Origin: Deltaproteobacteria bacterium
GTDB taxonomy: Bacteria > Desulfobacterota > GWC2-55-46 > JADFVP01
Length of the DNA stretch: 8,226 nucleotides
Reading direction: 5' to 3'
NCBI GenBank assembly: GCA_024275855.1
Contig: JAJRYL010000095.1
Location: 1 to 8,226 of the forward strand
A program made the translations under genes and the position numbers. This document shows, piece by piece, positions 1 through 8,226 of the stretch. The notes under the pieces are model-generated. The model made no database searches. It was not told the DNA's origin and worked only from the letters and a program-made list of their open reading frames with translations. Numbering within the stretch: position 1 is the stretch's first letter; the number at the start of each line of letters is the position of its first letter.

Positions 1-80
1 ACGCCGCAAAAAGTTCTGAACTGGTAGAAAAATCCAGTATAAAAAAGTTGGCTGAGTTTTTAAAGTACGCGCTTAATTAA
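1..80 (+). CDS. Possible C-terminal end of the upstream gene (expected to be rpoB), partial
   Basis: Reading from base 3, an open frame enters from the left edge and ends at TAA (78-80). It gives 25 residues, starting AAKSSELVEKSS and ending LAEFLKYALN. The composition (Lys, Glu, Ser, Leu) is plausible for a charged protein tail. In most bacteria rpoB lies directly upstream of rpoC, so this is probably the end of RpoB, the beta subunit of RNA polymerase. That identification rests on position alone: the visible residues contain no RpoB motif I recognise, and such a tail would lie beyond the conserved core. Another frame (from base 1) also stays open, but only for eight codons, to TAG at 25-27, and cannot be excluded. 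If the longer frame is right, the gap to rpoC is 72 bases. Confidence 0.4.
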   Translation, partial: AAKSSELVEKSSIKKLAEFLKYALN

Positions 81-123
81 AAGAGCGTACGCTGTTATTT
101 TGTAACCTTTGCGATACGCTCTT
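65..123 (+). promoter_or_regulatory. Overlapping inverted repeats in the leader before rpoC
   Basis: The segment 81-90 (AAGAGCGTAC) can pair upstream with 65-74 (GTACGCGCTT; nine of ten pairs, loop AATTAA). It can instead pair downstream through 81-89 with 115-123 (TACGCTCTT; nine of nine pairs, 25-base loop). The two stems share the same strand and exclude each other, as in attenuators. The first hairpin places the putative stop codon of the upstream gene (78-80) in its loop. No T-run follows either stem, so a simple intrinsic terminator is unlikely. A role in transcript processing or in rpoB/rpoC balance is inference. Confidence 0.35.
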
Positions 124-139
124 ACCGGTGTACGCATTT
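65..139 (+). repeat. Four copies of a short motif, RTACGCNNTT
   Basis: The copies are at 65-74 (GTACGCGCTT), 87-96 (GTACGCTGTT), 114-123 (ATACGCTCTT) and 130-139 (GTACGCATTT). All lie in the same orientation, with start-to-start spacings of 22, 27 and 16 bases. The irregular spacing argues against a simple tandem duplication. The cluster ends two bases before the rpoC ribosome binding site. Whether it binds a protein, folds as RNA or is coincidental cannot be told from one sequence. Confidence 0.4.
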
Positions 140-140
140 A

Positions 141-148
141 AAGGAGGT
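141..148 (+). promoter_or_regulatory. Strong ribosome binding site of rpoC
   Basis: AAGGAGGT is a near-perfect match to the 16S rRNA anti-Shine-Dalgarno sequence. It ends four bases before TTG at 153 and sixteen bases before the first in-frame ATG at 165. The spacing favours the TTG as the rpoC start. Confidence 0.8.
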
Positions 149-152
149 AGCA

Positions 153-3100
153 TTGGAAAGCCTCATGGCCTTGTTTGAAAAGCACAAAAAACCGATGGAC
201 TTTAGCGCCATTCGGATATCTATTGCGTCCCCTGAAAAGATCAGGCAGTGGTCTCATGGAGAAGTGAAGAAGCCTGAGACCATAAACTACAGGACGTTCA
301 AGCCTGAGCGGGACGGTCTCTTCTGCGCGAAGATATTCGGCCCTGTAAAGGACTTTGAGTGTAACTGCGGCAAGTATAAAAGAATGAAGCACAGGGGCAT
401 TGTCTGCGAGAAGTGCGGAGTAGAGGTTATACCGTCCAAGGTTAGAAGAGAGCGGCTCGGGCATATCGACCTTGCGACCCCGGTCTCCCATATCTGGTTT
501 TTAAGAAGTCTTCCTTCACGCATAGGCGCCGCGCTCGACATGACTCTTAAAGAGCTTGAGCGTGTGCTGTACTACGAAAATTATATAGTTATAGACCCCA
601 AAGAGACCGATCTTGCCGCCGGCGACGTCTTGAACGAAGAGAAGTTCCAGGAGGGAATCGAGCAGTGGGGCTTCGACAGTTTCGAGGCTGGCATGGGCGC
701 CGAGGCAATCAGGGCGCGGCTCAAGGACCTGAACCTTGAAGAGATTTCGGTAACTCTCAGGGATGAGATGAAGAAGACCGCTTCTGACGCAAAGAAGAAG
801 AAGATAGCCAAGAGGCTCAAGGTAATCGACGCCTTTGTACAGTCCGGCAACAAGCCTGAGTGGATGATACTTGAGATTATCCCGGTGCTCCCGCCCGACC
901 TTCGTCCGCTCGTTCCGCTCGACGGAGGCCGCTTCGCGACCTCTGATCTTAACGATCTTTACCGCCGCGTCATCAACAGGAACAACAGGCTCAAAAGGCT
1001 TATGGAGCTTAGCGCTCCCGATATTATTATACGCAACGAAAAGCGGATGCTTCAAGAGGCGGTTGACGCGCTCTTCGATAACGGCCGCAGGGGCCGCATA
1101 ATCACGGGCCAGAACAAGAGGCCGCTTAAGTCCCTAAGCGACATGATAAAGGGCAAGGGCGGACGTTTCCGCCAGAACCTGCTTGGCAAGAGGGTCGATT
1201 ATTCGGGCCGTTCCGTTATCGTCGTAGGGCCGGATCTCAGGCTGCACCAGTGCGGCCTGCCGAAGAAGATGGCCGTAGAGCTGTTCAAGCCTTTTATCTA
1301 CCAGAAGCTTGAGGAGAGGGGTTACGCCACAACGATCAAGAGCGCCAAGAAGATGCTCGAAAAGGAGAGGCCGGAGGTATGGGACGTGCTCGACGAGGTT
1401 ATACGCGAGCACCCCGTTATGCTGAACCGCGCGCCTACCCTTCACAGGCTCGGTATTCAGGCCTTTGAACCGCTCCTGATAGAGGGCAAGGCCATACAGC
1501 TCCACCCGCTTGTCTGTACCGCTTTTAACGCGGACTTCGACGGAGACCAGATGGCCGTTCACGTGCCTCTTTCCATAGAGTCGCAGACAGAGGCCCGCGT
1601 GCTGATGATGAGCACCAACAATATTCTCTCTCCGGCGAGCGGAAAGCCGATAATCGTTCCTACTCAGGATATCGTGCTCGGTCTCTACTATATGACACGC
1701 GAACGCACCGGAGTAAGCGGAGAGCACAGAAGTTACAGCTCTTTCGACGAGGTTCGCGCCGCTTACGACTCCGGGGCACTCCACCTGCAGGCCGTCATTA
1801 AGGTGCGCTACAACGGCAAGCTTTACGACAGCACGACGGGCAGGGTTATTCTTATGGAGATCGTTCCGGGCGGTATCGGATTTGAAGAGGTCAACAAGGT
1901 TATGGACAAAAAACGCCTTGCCGACCTTATCGACATCTGTTACAGGAAGTGCGGCAGCAAAGAGACGGTTGTGCTTGCCGACAAGCTTAAGGATATGGGT
2001 TACACGTACGCCACCAAGGCAGGTATCTCCATCTGCATAGACGACATGAAGATCCCGGAGAAGAAGCCCGAGTTGCTCGACGCCGCGTACGAAGAGGTAC
2101 AGGAGATACAGACCCAGTACCAGGAAGGTCTTATTACCGACGGCGAGCGCTACAATAAGGTTATTGATATATGGGCGCAGGCCACGGAAGAGATAGCGGA
2201 TGAGATGTTGAAGGAGCTGAGTACGGACAAGGTCGTCGCTAAAGACGGTACCGTAACCAGCCTTCCGAGTTTCAACCCTATCTTTATTATGGCCGACTCA
2301 GGCGCCAGGGGTTCGGCGCAGCAGATACGGCAGCTTGCGGGCATGAGAGGTCTGATGGCCAAGCCGTCGGGCGAGATTATCGAAACACCGATTACCGCCA
2401 ACTTCCGCGAGGGGTTAACGGTACTTCAGTACTTCATCTATACTCACGGCGCGCGCAAAGGTCTTGCCGATACGGCCCTTAAGACCGCCAACTCAGGGTA
2501 CCTTACCCGCAGGCTCGTTGACGTCGCGCAGGACGCTATTATCTCAGAGGACGACTGCGGTACTCTCGACGGTATCTACATGACCTCACTGGTAGAGGGC
2601 GGCGAGATTATCGAGGCTATAGGCGAAAGAATCCTTGGCCGTGTCGCACTCGAAGAAGTTGTCGATCCGTTCTCCGAAGAGCTGTTGGTTCACGCCAACG
2701 AGGAGATAGACGAGGAGAAGGTGGAGAAGATTGGCGAGGCGGGCGTTGAGAAGGTAAAGATACGCTCTGTGCTTACCTGCCGCTCGACGCGGGGTATCTG
2801 CATCAAGTGTTACGGCAGAGACCTGAGCCGCGGAATTATGGTAGACATGGGCGAGGCCGTAGGCGTAATAGCCGCGCAGTCCATTGGCGAACCGGGCACC
2901 CAGCTTACGATGAGAACCTTCCATATAGGAGGTACCGCGTCGAGAAGGGCGGAACAGACGCAGCTCGAAGCCCGTCACGACGGTACGGTCAAGTACCATA
3001 ACCTCAATATAGCGCTAAACTCCAAAGGCGAGTCTATTGCAATGACCCGTAACGGAGAGGTAGCGATACAGGACGATCAGGGCCGCGACCGTGAGCGCGA

Positions 3101-4325
3101 CGCGCTTATCTACGGAGCGCGCCTACTTATAAAAGAGGGAGAGGGCGTTAAGGCCGGTACGGTTATCGCCGACTGGGACCCGTATACCATTCCTATTATT
3201 ACCGAGGTTGGCGGTGTTGTGCGTTTTGGAGATATTGAAGACGGCAAGACCATGCGCGAGCAGGTCGATGAGGTTACCGGACTTTCGTCAAGGGTAATTG
3301 TCGGGTATAAAGAGGGTGATATGAGGCCGCGTATCTCTATTAAGGATGCGGCGGGCCAGACCCTGAAGATAGGCGGCTCAAACGTTCGTGCCCGCTATCT
3401 TCTTCCTGTCGGAGCGATTATAACCGTTACCGAAGGTATTGAGCTTCAGTCCGGAGACCTTGTCGCGAGGATTCCGAGAGAGACGACCAAAACCAAGGAT
3501 ATAACGGGTGGACTTCCGCGGGTAGCCGAGCTTTTCGAGGCCCGTAAACCGAAGGAGTGCGCCGTTATCTCAGAAATCGACGGCCTGGTCTCTTTCGGCG
3601 CCGACACAAAGGGCAAGCGTAAGGTTGTTATTACGCCCGACGCCGGAGGTGAAAAAGAGTACCTTATACCGAAGGGTAAACATATAAGCGTGCGCGAGGG
3701 CGACAGGGTTATAGCCGGAGAGCCGCTTATGGACGGCAGCGCGAACCCGCACGATATACTCAGCGTGCTTGGCGTTAAAGAGCTTGCCAAGTACCTTGTC
3801 GACGAGGTGCAGGAGGTCTACAGGCTTCAGGGTGTTAAGATAAACGATAAACATATAGAGACCATAGTCAGGCAGATGCTCCGCAAGGTCAAGATCAAGG
3901 ACGCCGGAGACACCAATCTGCTGATAGACGAGCAGGTAGACCGCAACCTCTTTGAAGAGGCGAACGAGGCTATACTGCAAAAAGGGATGTTGCCGGCTGT
4001 AGCGGAACCGCTGCTTCAGGGTATTACCAAGGCGTCGCTATCAACCGAGAGCTTTATCTCGGCGGCGTCGTTCCAGGAGACTACCAAGGTGCTAACGCAG
4101 GCCGCGCTGCAAGGCAAAATAGACTACCTGAGGGGCCTGAAAGAGAACGTTGTAATGGGTCGTCTTATTCCGGCAGGTTCGGGGTTTAGAACCTATACGG
4201 ACGTAAGGGCGCATGTCGAGCCGGAGCCTGTCGTCGAGGAGGAAGAGCCGCTTTTGACCCCGGAACAGCTTTTAGGGGAGGCGGCGTCAGAGAAAGAGGC
4301 GGATAAAGAGCCTCAAAACGCCTGA
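153..4325 (+). CDS. rpoC: DNA-directed RNA polymerase subunit beta'
   Basis: RpoC forms, with RpoB, the catalytic centre and clamp of RNA polymerase. The product is 1390 residues, close to the 1407 of E. coli. In order: an N-terminal zinc site (Cys70, Cys72, Cys85, Cys88); the clamp and lid/rudder region (to about residue 350); the active-site motif NADFDGD at 459-465, whose Asp461, Asp463 and Asp465 hold the catalytic magnesium; the bridge-helix region ([20 protein letters not shown]); the second zinc site (Cys802, Cys876, Cys883, Cys886); and the trigger loop with MRTFHIGG and His924. A long insertion interrupts the trigger loop between about 931 and 1112, like SI3 of E. coli, and the loop resumes at [17 protein letters not shown] (1115-1131). 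The C-terminus (about 1350-1390) is acidic and probably flexible. TTG is chosen as the start because of the ribosome binding site at 141-148; starting at ATG 165 would remove only four residues. No frameshift or missing key residue is seen. The gene probably shares a transcript with rpoB. Confidence 0.98.
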   Translation: MESLMALFEKHKKPMDFSAIRISIASPEKIRQWSHGEVKKPETINYRTFKPERDGLFCAKIFGPVKDFECNCGKYKRMKHRGIVCEKCGVEVIPSKVRRERLGHIDLATPVSHIWFLRSLPSRIGAALDMTLKELERVLYYENYIVIDPKETDLAAGDVLNEEKFQEGIEQWGFDSFEAGMGAEAIRARLKDLNLEEISVTLRDEMKKTASDAKKKKIAKRLKVIDAFVQSGNKPEWMILEIIPVLPPDLRPLVPLDGGRFATSDLNDLYRRVINRNNRLKRLMELSAPDIIIRNEKRMLQEAVDALFDNGRRGRIITGQNKRPLKSLSDMIKGKGGRFRQNLLGKRVDYSGRSVIVVGPDLRLHQCGLPKKMAVELFKPFIYQKLEERGYATTIKSAKKMLEKERPEVWDVLDEVIREHPVMLNRAPTLHRLGIQAFEPLLIEGKAIQLHPLVCTAFNADFDGDQMAVHVPLSIESQTEARVLMMSTNNILSPASGKPIIVPTQDIVLGLYYMTRERTGVSGEHRSYSSFDEVRAAYDSGALHLQAVIKVRYNGKLYDSTTGRVILMEIVPGGIGFEEVNKVMDKKRLADLIDICYRKCGSKETVVLADKLKDMGYTYATKAGISICIDDMKIPEKKPELLDAAYEEVQEIQTQYQEGLITDGERYNKVIDIWAQATEEIADEMLKELSTDKVVAKDGTVTSLPSFNPIFIMADSGARGSAQQIRQLAGMRGLMAKPSGEIIETPITANFREGLTVLQYFIYTHGARKGLADTALKTANSGYLTRRLVDVAQDAIISEDDCGTLDGIYMTSLVEGGEIIEAIGERILGRVALEEVVDPFSEELLVHANEEIDEEKVEKIGEAGVEKVKIRSVLTCRSTRGICIKCYGRDLSRGIMVDMGEAVGVIAAQSIGEPGTQLTMRTFHIGGTASRRAEQTQLEARHDGTVKYHNLNIALNSKGESIAMTRNGEVAIQDDQGRDRERDALIYGARLLIKEGEGVKAGTVIADWDPYTIPIITEVGGVVRFGDIEDGKTMREQVDEVTGLSSRVIVGYKEGDMRPRISIKDAAGQTLKIGGSNVRARYLLPVGAIITVTEGIELQSGDLVARIPRETTKTKDITGGLPRVAELFEARKPKECAVISEIDGLVSFGADTKGKRKVVITPDAGGEKEYLIPKGKHISVREGDRVIAGEPLMDGSANPHDILSVLGVKELAKYLVDEVQEVYRLQGVKINDKHIETIVRQMLRKVKIKDAGDTNLLIDEQVDRNLFEEANEAILQKGMLPAVAEPLLQGITKASLSTESFISAASFQETTKVLTQAALQGKIDYLRGLKENVVMGRLIPAGSGFRTYTDVRAHVEPEPVVEEEEPLLTPEQLLGEAASEKEADKEPQNA

Positions 4326-4482
4326 TACCGTTTTCAGGGAGACGGCCGGAAAAACGAGATTTTAAACAGCCTTTGACCGGTTAAGGCCGCTTTAATGCCC
4401 GTCTGTAACGCTAAAGTAGCGGTTGAACCGAAGTGATGGTAAAAAAAGATATAAAATACGTTAAGTAGCTATAATTTACTTG
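4326..4482 (+). other. Non-coding gap after rpoC, no clear terminator
   Basis: I see no gene here. The first part has scattered short complementary pieces (for example CGGCC and GGCCG near 4343 and 4385, CGGTT at 4378-4382 and AACCG near 4425). None forms a compact GC-rich hairpin followed by a T-run, so no intrinsic terminator is supported and some read-through from rpoC into rpsL is possible. From about 4441 the sequence is very A+T rich and could act as an UP element for the promoter that follows. A perfect TATAAT (4470-4475) lies in this stretch but has no recognisable -35 box at the right distance. Confidence 0.5.
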
Positions 4483-4511
4483 TTGACAACTGATATTAAA
4501 ACTGGTAAATT
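4483..4511 (+). promoter_or_regulatory. Sigma-70 type promoter for rpsL and the str operon
   Basis: A perfect -35 box TTGACA (4483-4488) is followed by a 17-base spacer and a -10 box TAAATT (4506-4511; four of six to TATAAT). TGG at 4503-4505 supplies the TG of an extended -10 element. The upstream A+T-rich stretch (4441-4482) resembles an UP element. Transcription would begin around 4518, leaving a leader of about 35 bases before rpsL. It is by far the best promoter match I found in the window and sits where a separate str-operon promoter would be expected. Activity is inferred from sequence only. Confidence 0.75.
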
Positions 4512-4518
4512 ATTGAAC

Positions 4519-4534
4519 TTTCCACCAATGGAAA
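4519..4534 (+). promoter_or_regulatory. Small hairpin at the predicted 5' end of the rpsL transcript
   Basis: TTTCCA (4519-4524) and TGGAAA (4529-4534) form a perfect six-pair stem with a four-base loop, CCAA. It begins about one base after the start point predicted from the promoter at 4483-4511. A stem at the extreme 5' end can protect an mRNA from RNA pyrophosphohydrolase and RNase E; this role is inferred. The stem contains only two G-C pairs, so stability is modest. Confidence 0.4.
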
Positions 4535-4552
4535 TCTTTAAGAAAGCGAATT

Positions 4553-4924
4553 ATGCCGACTATAAATCAACTTGTCCGTAAGGGCAGAAAGAAATCTACT
4601 AAAAAGACCACATCGCCAGCACTCGAAAACTGTCCTCAGAAGAGGGGAGTCTGTGTAAGGGTCTATACGACAACGCCGAAAAAACCGAACTCCGCGCTCC
4701 GTAAGGTCGCAAGGGTAAGGCTTACAAACGGTGTAGAGGTAACGTCGTACATTCCCGGAGTCGGGCACAACCTTCAGGAGCACTCCGTTGTTCTTATAAG
4801 GGGCGGAAGGGTCAAGGATCTTCCCGGTGTCAGGTATCATATCGTTCGTGGTACTCTCGATACGGTCGGTGTTCAGGACAGGAAGCAGTCGAGAAGTAAG
4901 TACGGTGCAAAGCGGCCCAAGTAG
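4553..4924 (+). CDS. rpsL: 30S ribosomal protein S12
   Basis: S12 lies at the decoding centre of the 30S subunit and helps check codon-anticodon pairing. The product is 123 residues, the usual length. It opens with [14 protein letters not shown], has the conserved PQKRGVC segment (Cys27, Cys34) and the loop [11 protein letters not shown], and ends with [11 protein letters not shown]. Lys43, Lys88 and Pro91, where changes confer streptomycin resistance or dependence in other bacteria, are the sensitive wild-type residues. Asp89 is the position methylthiolated by RimO in E. coli. The ATG is set by family alignment; the ribosome binding site is weak (AAGAAAG at about 4540-4546), so initiation may rely on A-rich leader sequence. 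It is the first gene after the promoter at 4483-4511 and begins the str operon order rpsL-rpsG-fusA-tuf. Confidence 0.99.
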   Translation: MPTINQLVRKGRKKSTKKTTSPALENCPQKRGVCVRVYTTTPKKPNSALRKVARVRLTNGVEVTSYIPGVGHNLQEHSVVLIRGGRVKDLPGVRYHIVRGTLDTVGVQDRKQSRSKYGAKRPK

Positions 4925-5079
4925 GTATTCGCGGGCGGTTAAAGCAGGCCGGCCGGTTTTAGTGTTATCGTAATCGGGCGGTCTTGGTGTCGGCGTATCG
5001 TGTAGTTGAAGTGTTGGGTTGTGCCGGGTGCCCGGAGTATTCAAGTTATTTTAAAGTTACTATTTAAGGATGGATATAG
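4925..5079 (+). other. rpsL-rpsG spacer, possible S7 control region
   Basis: This 155-base gap holds no gene. On the + strand much of it, to about 5040, is rich in G and T. It includes the palindrome GGCCGGCC (4947-4954) and the compact inverted repeat CCGGGTGCCCGG just before 5036. In E. coli, S7 represses its own operon by binding the mRNA between rpsL and rpsG. The position of this spacer would suit such a site, but I cannot show that it folds like the S7-binding part of 16S rRNA. The last 40 bases are A+T rich and carry the rpsG ribosome binding site AAGGA (5066-5070), nine bases from the ATG. Confidence 0.35.
4934..4948 (+). repeat. Spacer motif, copy 1 (after rpsL)
   Basis: GGCGGTTAAAGCAGG lies nine bases after the rpsL stop codon. 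A copy differing by one missing T (GGCGGTAAAGCAGG) occurs at 7947-7960 after fusA. Both are followed within a few bases by GGCC and then CCGG. The match is too long to dismiss outright in such short gaps, but its function, if any, is unknown. Confidence 0.45.
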
Positions 5080-5550
<471 letters not shown>

Positions 5551-5614
5551 GCCGGGCAGGTAGTGGTTCTGTTTTGCCCGATTGGTCTGCTCGTTCCTTT
5601 TTTTAGAGTTTTCC
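5551..5614 (+). other. Start of the rpsG-fusA spacer with a six-pair hairpin and a later T-run
   Basis: CGGGCA (5553-5558) and TGCCCG (5575-5580) form a perfect six-pair stem with a 16-base interval; two G-U pairs could extend it inward. A run of seven T (5598-5604) follows, but 17 bases beyond the stem, which is too far for a standard intrinsic terminator. It may be an RNA 3'-end or processing structure. Confidence 0.3.
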
Positions 5615-5647
5615 GGTTGATCGTTAAATCAACTTTTATATTTTTTT
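5615..5647 (+). terminator. Weak terminator-like hairpin with T-rich tail between rpsG and fusA
   Basis: GTTGAT (5616-5621) pairs perfectly with ATCAAC (5628-5633) around the loop CGTTAA; G5615 and T5634 can add a G-U pair. It is followed directly by a T-rich tail with two A interruptions (5634-5647). This is the geometry of a Rho-independent terminator or attenuator, but the stem has only two G-C pairs, so termination would be inefficient. Partial termination here would lower fusA relative to rpsG. The same bases also fit a weak promoter (TTGATC at 5617-5622, 16-base spacer, TATTTT at 5639-5644), so the site is ambiguous. Confidence 0.35.
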
Positions 5648-5679
5648 ACGTATTGCAAGTACGAGGAATTTAGGTTTAC

Positions 5680-5719
5680 GGGCTTTTGAGCCGGGTCTTT
5701 TCTGTGGGGGCTTTTTGAG
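5680..5719 (+). repeat. Near-identical direct repeat in the fusA leader
   Basis: GGGCTTTTGAG (5680-5690) recurs as GGGCTTTTTGAG (5708-5719), differing by one T. The first copy can fold with the following bases (GGCT / AGCC around TTTG). It may reflect a slippage duplication or two small RNA elements; no function is evident. Confidence 0.35.
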
Positions 5720-5775
5720 TAAAATCGCTTCACAGGTGATTGTAACAGGTAGGCCGCGCATAAATGCGTGGTCGC

Positions 5776-5779
5776 GGAG
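5776..5779 (+). promoter_or_regulatory. Ribosome binding site that decides the fusA start
   Basis: GGAG lies eight bases before GTG at 5788, two bases before GTG at 5782, and downstream of ATG at 5764. Only the 5788 start has workable spacing. Before the ATG there is no convincing Shine-Dalgarno match. Confidence 0.65.
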
Positions 5780-5787
5780 AAGTGTCA

Positions 5788-7869
5788 GTGTCAAGAAAGA
5801 TAGCGATAGAGAAGCAGAGAAATATCGGCATAATGGCCCATATCGATGCCGGCAAGACGACCACCACCGAGCGGATCCTCTACTACACCGGTGTGACTTA
5901 TAAGATCGGTGAAGTCCATGACGGCAACGCCACAATGGACTGGATGGAGCAGGAGAAAGAGCGCGGCATTACCATCACGTCAGCAGCCACAACCTGTACC
6001 TGGAAAGATTACTCAATAAACATAATCGATACGCCCGGCCATGTTGACTTTACTATCGAAGTCGAAAGGTCGCTTCGTGTGCTCGACGGCGCGGTAGCTG
6101 TTTTCTGTTCCGTCGGCGGTGTAGAGCCGCAGAGCGAAACCGTCTGGAGGCAGGCCGACAGGTACGGTGTGCCGCGTATAGCCTTTGTCAATAAGATGGA
6201 CCGTACGGGGGCCGATTTTTATAACGTTGTTGATATGATTGTAGACAGGCTTAAGGCCCGTCCTGTCGTCATGCAGCTTCCTATCGGTGCCGAAGAGAAC
6301 TTTTTAGGCATCGTCAACCTTGTAACGGGTGAAGCTATTATATGGGAAGACGAAAATCTCGGCGCGAAGTATAAGGTTGTAGACGTGCCTGCCGATATGG
6401 TGGAAAAAGTCGCCGAGTACACCGATAAACTTAAAGAGGCGGCGGCGGACTTTGACGAAGACGTTATGGAGAAGTATCTCGAAGGCGGCGAGATAGCAGG
6501 CGACGATATAGTAGCCGCTATACGCAAGGGCACCAACTCTTTGGAGATAACACCTGTCTTTTGCGGTACGGCCTTTAAGAACAAGGGCGTGCAGCTCCTT
6601 CTCGACGCCGTAATTGATTATCTGCCCTCTCCTGTAGACGTTAAGGCAATCGTAGGAATCAATCCGAAGACTGATGAGGAAGAGGCTCGCGAGGCAAATG
6701 ACGAAGCACCCTTCTCCGCGCTCGCTTTTAAGATAATGACGGACCCGTTCGTAGGTCAGCTTACGTTCTTCCGGGTCTATTCGGGCAGGCTTGAGTCAGG
6801 CTCTTATGTGCAGAACTGCACCAAGGGCACAAGGGAGCGCGTCAGCCGTATCGTTAAGATGCATTCTAATAAACGCGAAGAGATCGACGAGATTCTCGCT
6901 GGCGACATAGCCGCTGCGGTAGGTCTTAAAAGCACCACTACGGGCGATACCATAGCGGTCGCGGACCACCCGATTATCCTTGAGTCGATGACCTTTCCGG
7001 ACCCCGTCATGTCTATAGCCATTGAGCCGAAGACAAAGGCGGATCAGGAGAAGCTCGGTATTTCGCTTCAGAAACTTTCTGTCGAAGACCCTTCCTTCAG
7101 GGTCAATACCGATGAAGAGACCGGCCAGACCATCATCTCCGGCATGGGCGAGCTTCACCTTGAGATAATCGTTGACAGGCTGATGAGGGAGTTTAAGGTC
7201 GAGGCGAGCGTCGGTAAACCGCAGGTCGCGTATAAAGAGGCCATCACCAAAAACGTCGAGGCCGAGACCAAGTACGCAAAGCAGTCCGGCGGACGCGGTC
7301 AGTACGGACACGTTGTTTTAGAGGTCGGCCCGAGTGAAGTCGGTATCGGTTTCGAGTTTATAAACAAGATCAAGGGCGGATCGATTCCAAGAGAGTTCAT
7401 CAACCCTGTTGAAAACGGTATTAAAGAGGCGCTCGGTTCGGGTGTTCTTGCCGGTTACCCCGTTGTAGATATTAAGGCCACTTTGGTGGACGGGTCTTAC
7501 CATGACGTAGATAGCTCGGAGGTCGCCTTTAAGATAGCCGGTTCCATGTGTATTAAAGAGGCTATGCGCAAGGCAAACCCGGTACTGCTTGAGCCTATAA
7601 TGGAGGTTGAGTCCGTAATGCCGGAGCAGTTTATGGGCGACATTATCGGAGACCTTAACTCAAGGCGCGGCAAGGTGCAGGGCATGGACTCAAGAAGCGG
7701 TTTTCAGGTTGTAACCGCTCACGTTCCTCTTGCCAACATGTTCGGTTACGCTACGGACCTTCGCTCTATGTCTCAGGGCAGGGCGTCGTTCTCAATGCAG
7801 TTTCATGTTTATGAGCAGGTGCCAAACTCGGTTGCCGAGGTTATTACGGCCAAGGTTCAGGCAAAGTAA
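5788..7869 (+). CDS. fusA: Elongation factor G
   Basis: EF-G is the ribosomal GTPase that drives translocation of tRNAs and mRNA, and with RRF recycles ribosomes. Starting at GTG 5788 the product is 693 residues, a normal EF-G length. The GTPase domain carries the P-loop AHIDAGKT (17-24), switch I with RGITIT, DTPGHVD (81-87) with catalytic His85, and NKMD (135-138); the G5 segment reads GTAFKNKG (260-267). Domain II includes [20 protein letters not shown]. Domain III includes [10 protein letters not shown], and domain IV carries YHDVDSSE with His572 at the tip that enters the decoding site. Domain V includes [13 protein letters not shown]. These features and its str-operon place point to the main translocase rather than a divergent EF-G paralogue. 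An in-frame ATG at 5764 would add eight residues not typical of the family and lacks a good ribosome binding site. Confidence 0.98.
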   Translation: MSRKIAIEKQRNIGIMAHIDAGKTTTTERILYYTGVTYKIGEVHDGNATMDWMEQEKERGITITSAATTCTWKDYSINIIDTPGHVDFTIEVERSLRVLDGAVAVFCSVGGVEPQSETVWRQADRYGVPRIAFVNKMDRTGADFYNVVDMIVDRLKARPVVMQLPIGAEENFLGIVNLVTGEAIIWEDENLGAKYKVVDVPADMVEKVAEYTDKLKEAAADFDEDVMEKYLEGGEIAGDDIVAAIRKGTNSLEITPVFCGTAFKNKGVQLLLDAVIDYLPSPVDVKAIVGINPKTDEEEAREANDEAPFSALAFKIMTDPFVGQLTFFRVYSGRLESGSYVQNCTKGTRERVSRIVKMHSNKREEIDEILAGDIAAAVGLKSTTTGDTIAVADHPIILESMTFPDPVMSIAIEPKTKADQEKLGISLQKLSVEDPSFRVNTDEETGQTIISGMGELHLEIIVDRLMREFKVEASVGKPQVAYKEAITKNVEAETKYAKQSGGRGQYGHVVLEVGPSEVGIGFEFINKIKGGSIPREFINPVENGIKEALGSGVLAGYPVVDIKATLVDGSYHDVDSSEVAFKIAGSMCIKEAMRKANPVLLEPIMEVESVMPEQFMGDIIGDLNSRRGKVQGMDSRSGFQVVTAHVPLANMFGYATDLRSMSQGRASFSMQFHVYEQVPNSVAEVITAKVQAK

Positions 7870-8226
<357 letters not shown>

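Noticed and set aside
931..1112. The long trigger-loop insertion of RpoC (residue positions) as a novel domain
   Set aside because: It follows the known SI3-type insertion of E. coli and Deltaproteobacteria, with matching segments such as ADWDPY and DEVTGLSS.
1134..1784. 216-codon antisense open frame inside rpoC
   Set aside because: It lies opposite the most conserved part of RpoC, including the NADFDGD motif. Its sequence is dictated by rpoC codons and shows no family likeness.
4470..4475. Perfect TATAAT upstream of the rpsL promoter
   Set aside because: There is no -35 box at 16-18 bases and no extended -10 TG. It is more likely part of the A+T-rich UP-like stretch, though a minor start cannot be excluded.
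4528..4581. Short upstream frame (17 codons) starting at ATG 4528 and overlapping the rpsL start
   Set aside because: There is no ribosome binding site, and it starts inside the small hairpin. Probably chance.
4538..5044. 168-codon antisense open frame covering rpsL and the following gap
   Set aside because: It is mainly the reverse of rpsL, has no recognisable domain, and its Pro/Thr-rich start simply reflects the G/T-rich spacer read backwards.
5715..5903. 62-codon + strand frame overlapping the fusA start
   Set aside because: From 5788 it is the shifted reading of fusA. The part before that is short and has no strong ribosome binding site. A leader peptide is conceivable but unsupported.

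Overview
This window is a piece of the core transcription and translation locus of a bacterium. In order, all on the + strand, it holds the RNA polymerase beta' gene (rpoC), then the str operon: ribosomal protein S12 (rpsL), S7 (rpsG), elongation factor G (fusA) and the first 47 codons of elongation factor Tu (tuf). RpoC has the Gram-negative layout, with a long insertion in the trigger loop and two four-cysteine zinc sites. Its N-terminal wording ([20 protein letters not shown]) and the EF-G sequence recall Deltaproteobacteria/Desulfobacterota such as Geobacter, or neighbouring phyla such as Nitrospirota. That placement is from memory of these families and is only tentative; I cannot name a genus.

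Layout. Bases 1-80 probably hold the last codons of the upstream gene, which by position should be rpoB, but no RpoB motif is visible. Bases 81-152 are a short leader with overlapping inverted repeats and a strong ribosome binding site. rpoC fills 153-4325 and appears to start at TTG. A 227-base gap follows; it contains a clear sigma-70 type promoter (TTGACA, 17-base spacer, extended -10) that probably drives rpsL and the genes after it. rpsL (4553-4924) and rpsG (5080-5550) are separated by 155 bases. The rpsG-fusA gap is 237 bases and contains a weak terminator-like hairpin with a T-rich tail. fusA most likely starts at a GTG at 5788. A 214-base gap precedes tuf (8084 to the window edge).

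How the genes work together. RpoC forms half of the RNA polymerase active centre. S12 and S7 are 30S proteins at the decoding centre and in the head/E-site region. EF-G drives translocation and EF-Tu delivers aminoacyl-tRNA. Keeping them together coordinates synthesis of the transcription and translation machinery. All four complete proteins have normal length, and the catalytic or signature residues I checked are intact, so this is a housekeeping region.

I found no sign of a mobile element, CRISPR array, RNA gene, defence system or other undescribed system. The parts worth a second look are the unusually long non-coding gaps: the repeated RTACGCNNTT motif before rpoC, the hairpin at the predicted 5' end of the rpsL transcript, a near-identical 14/15-base motif found after both rpsL and fusA, and the possible termination/attenuation site before fusA.
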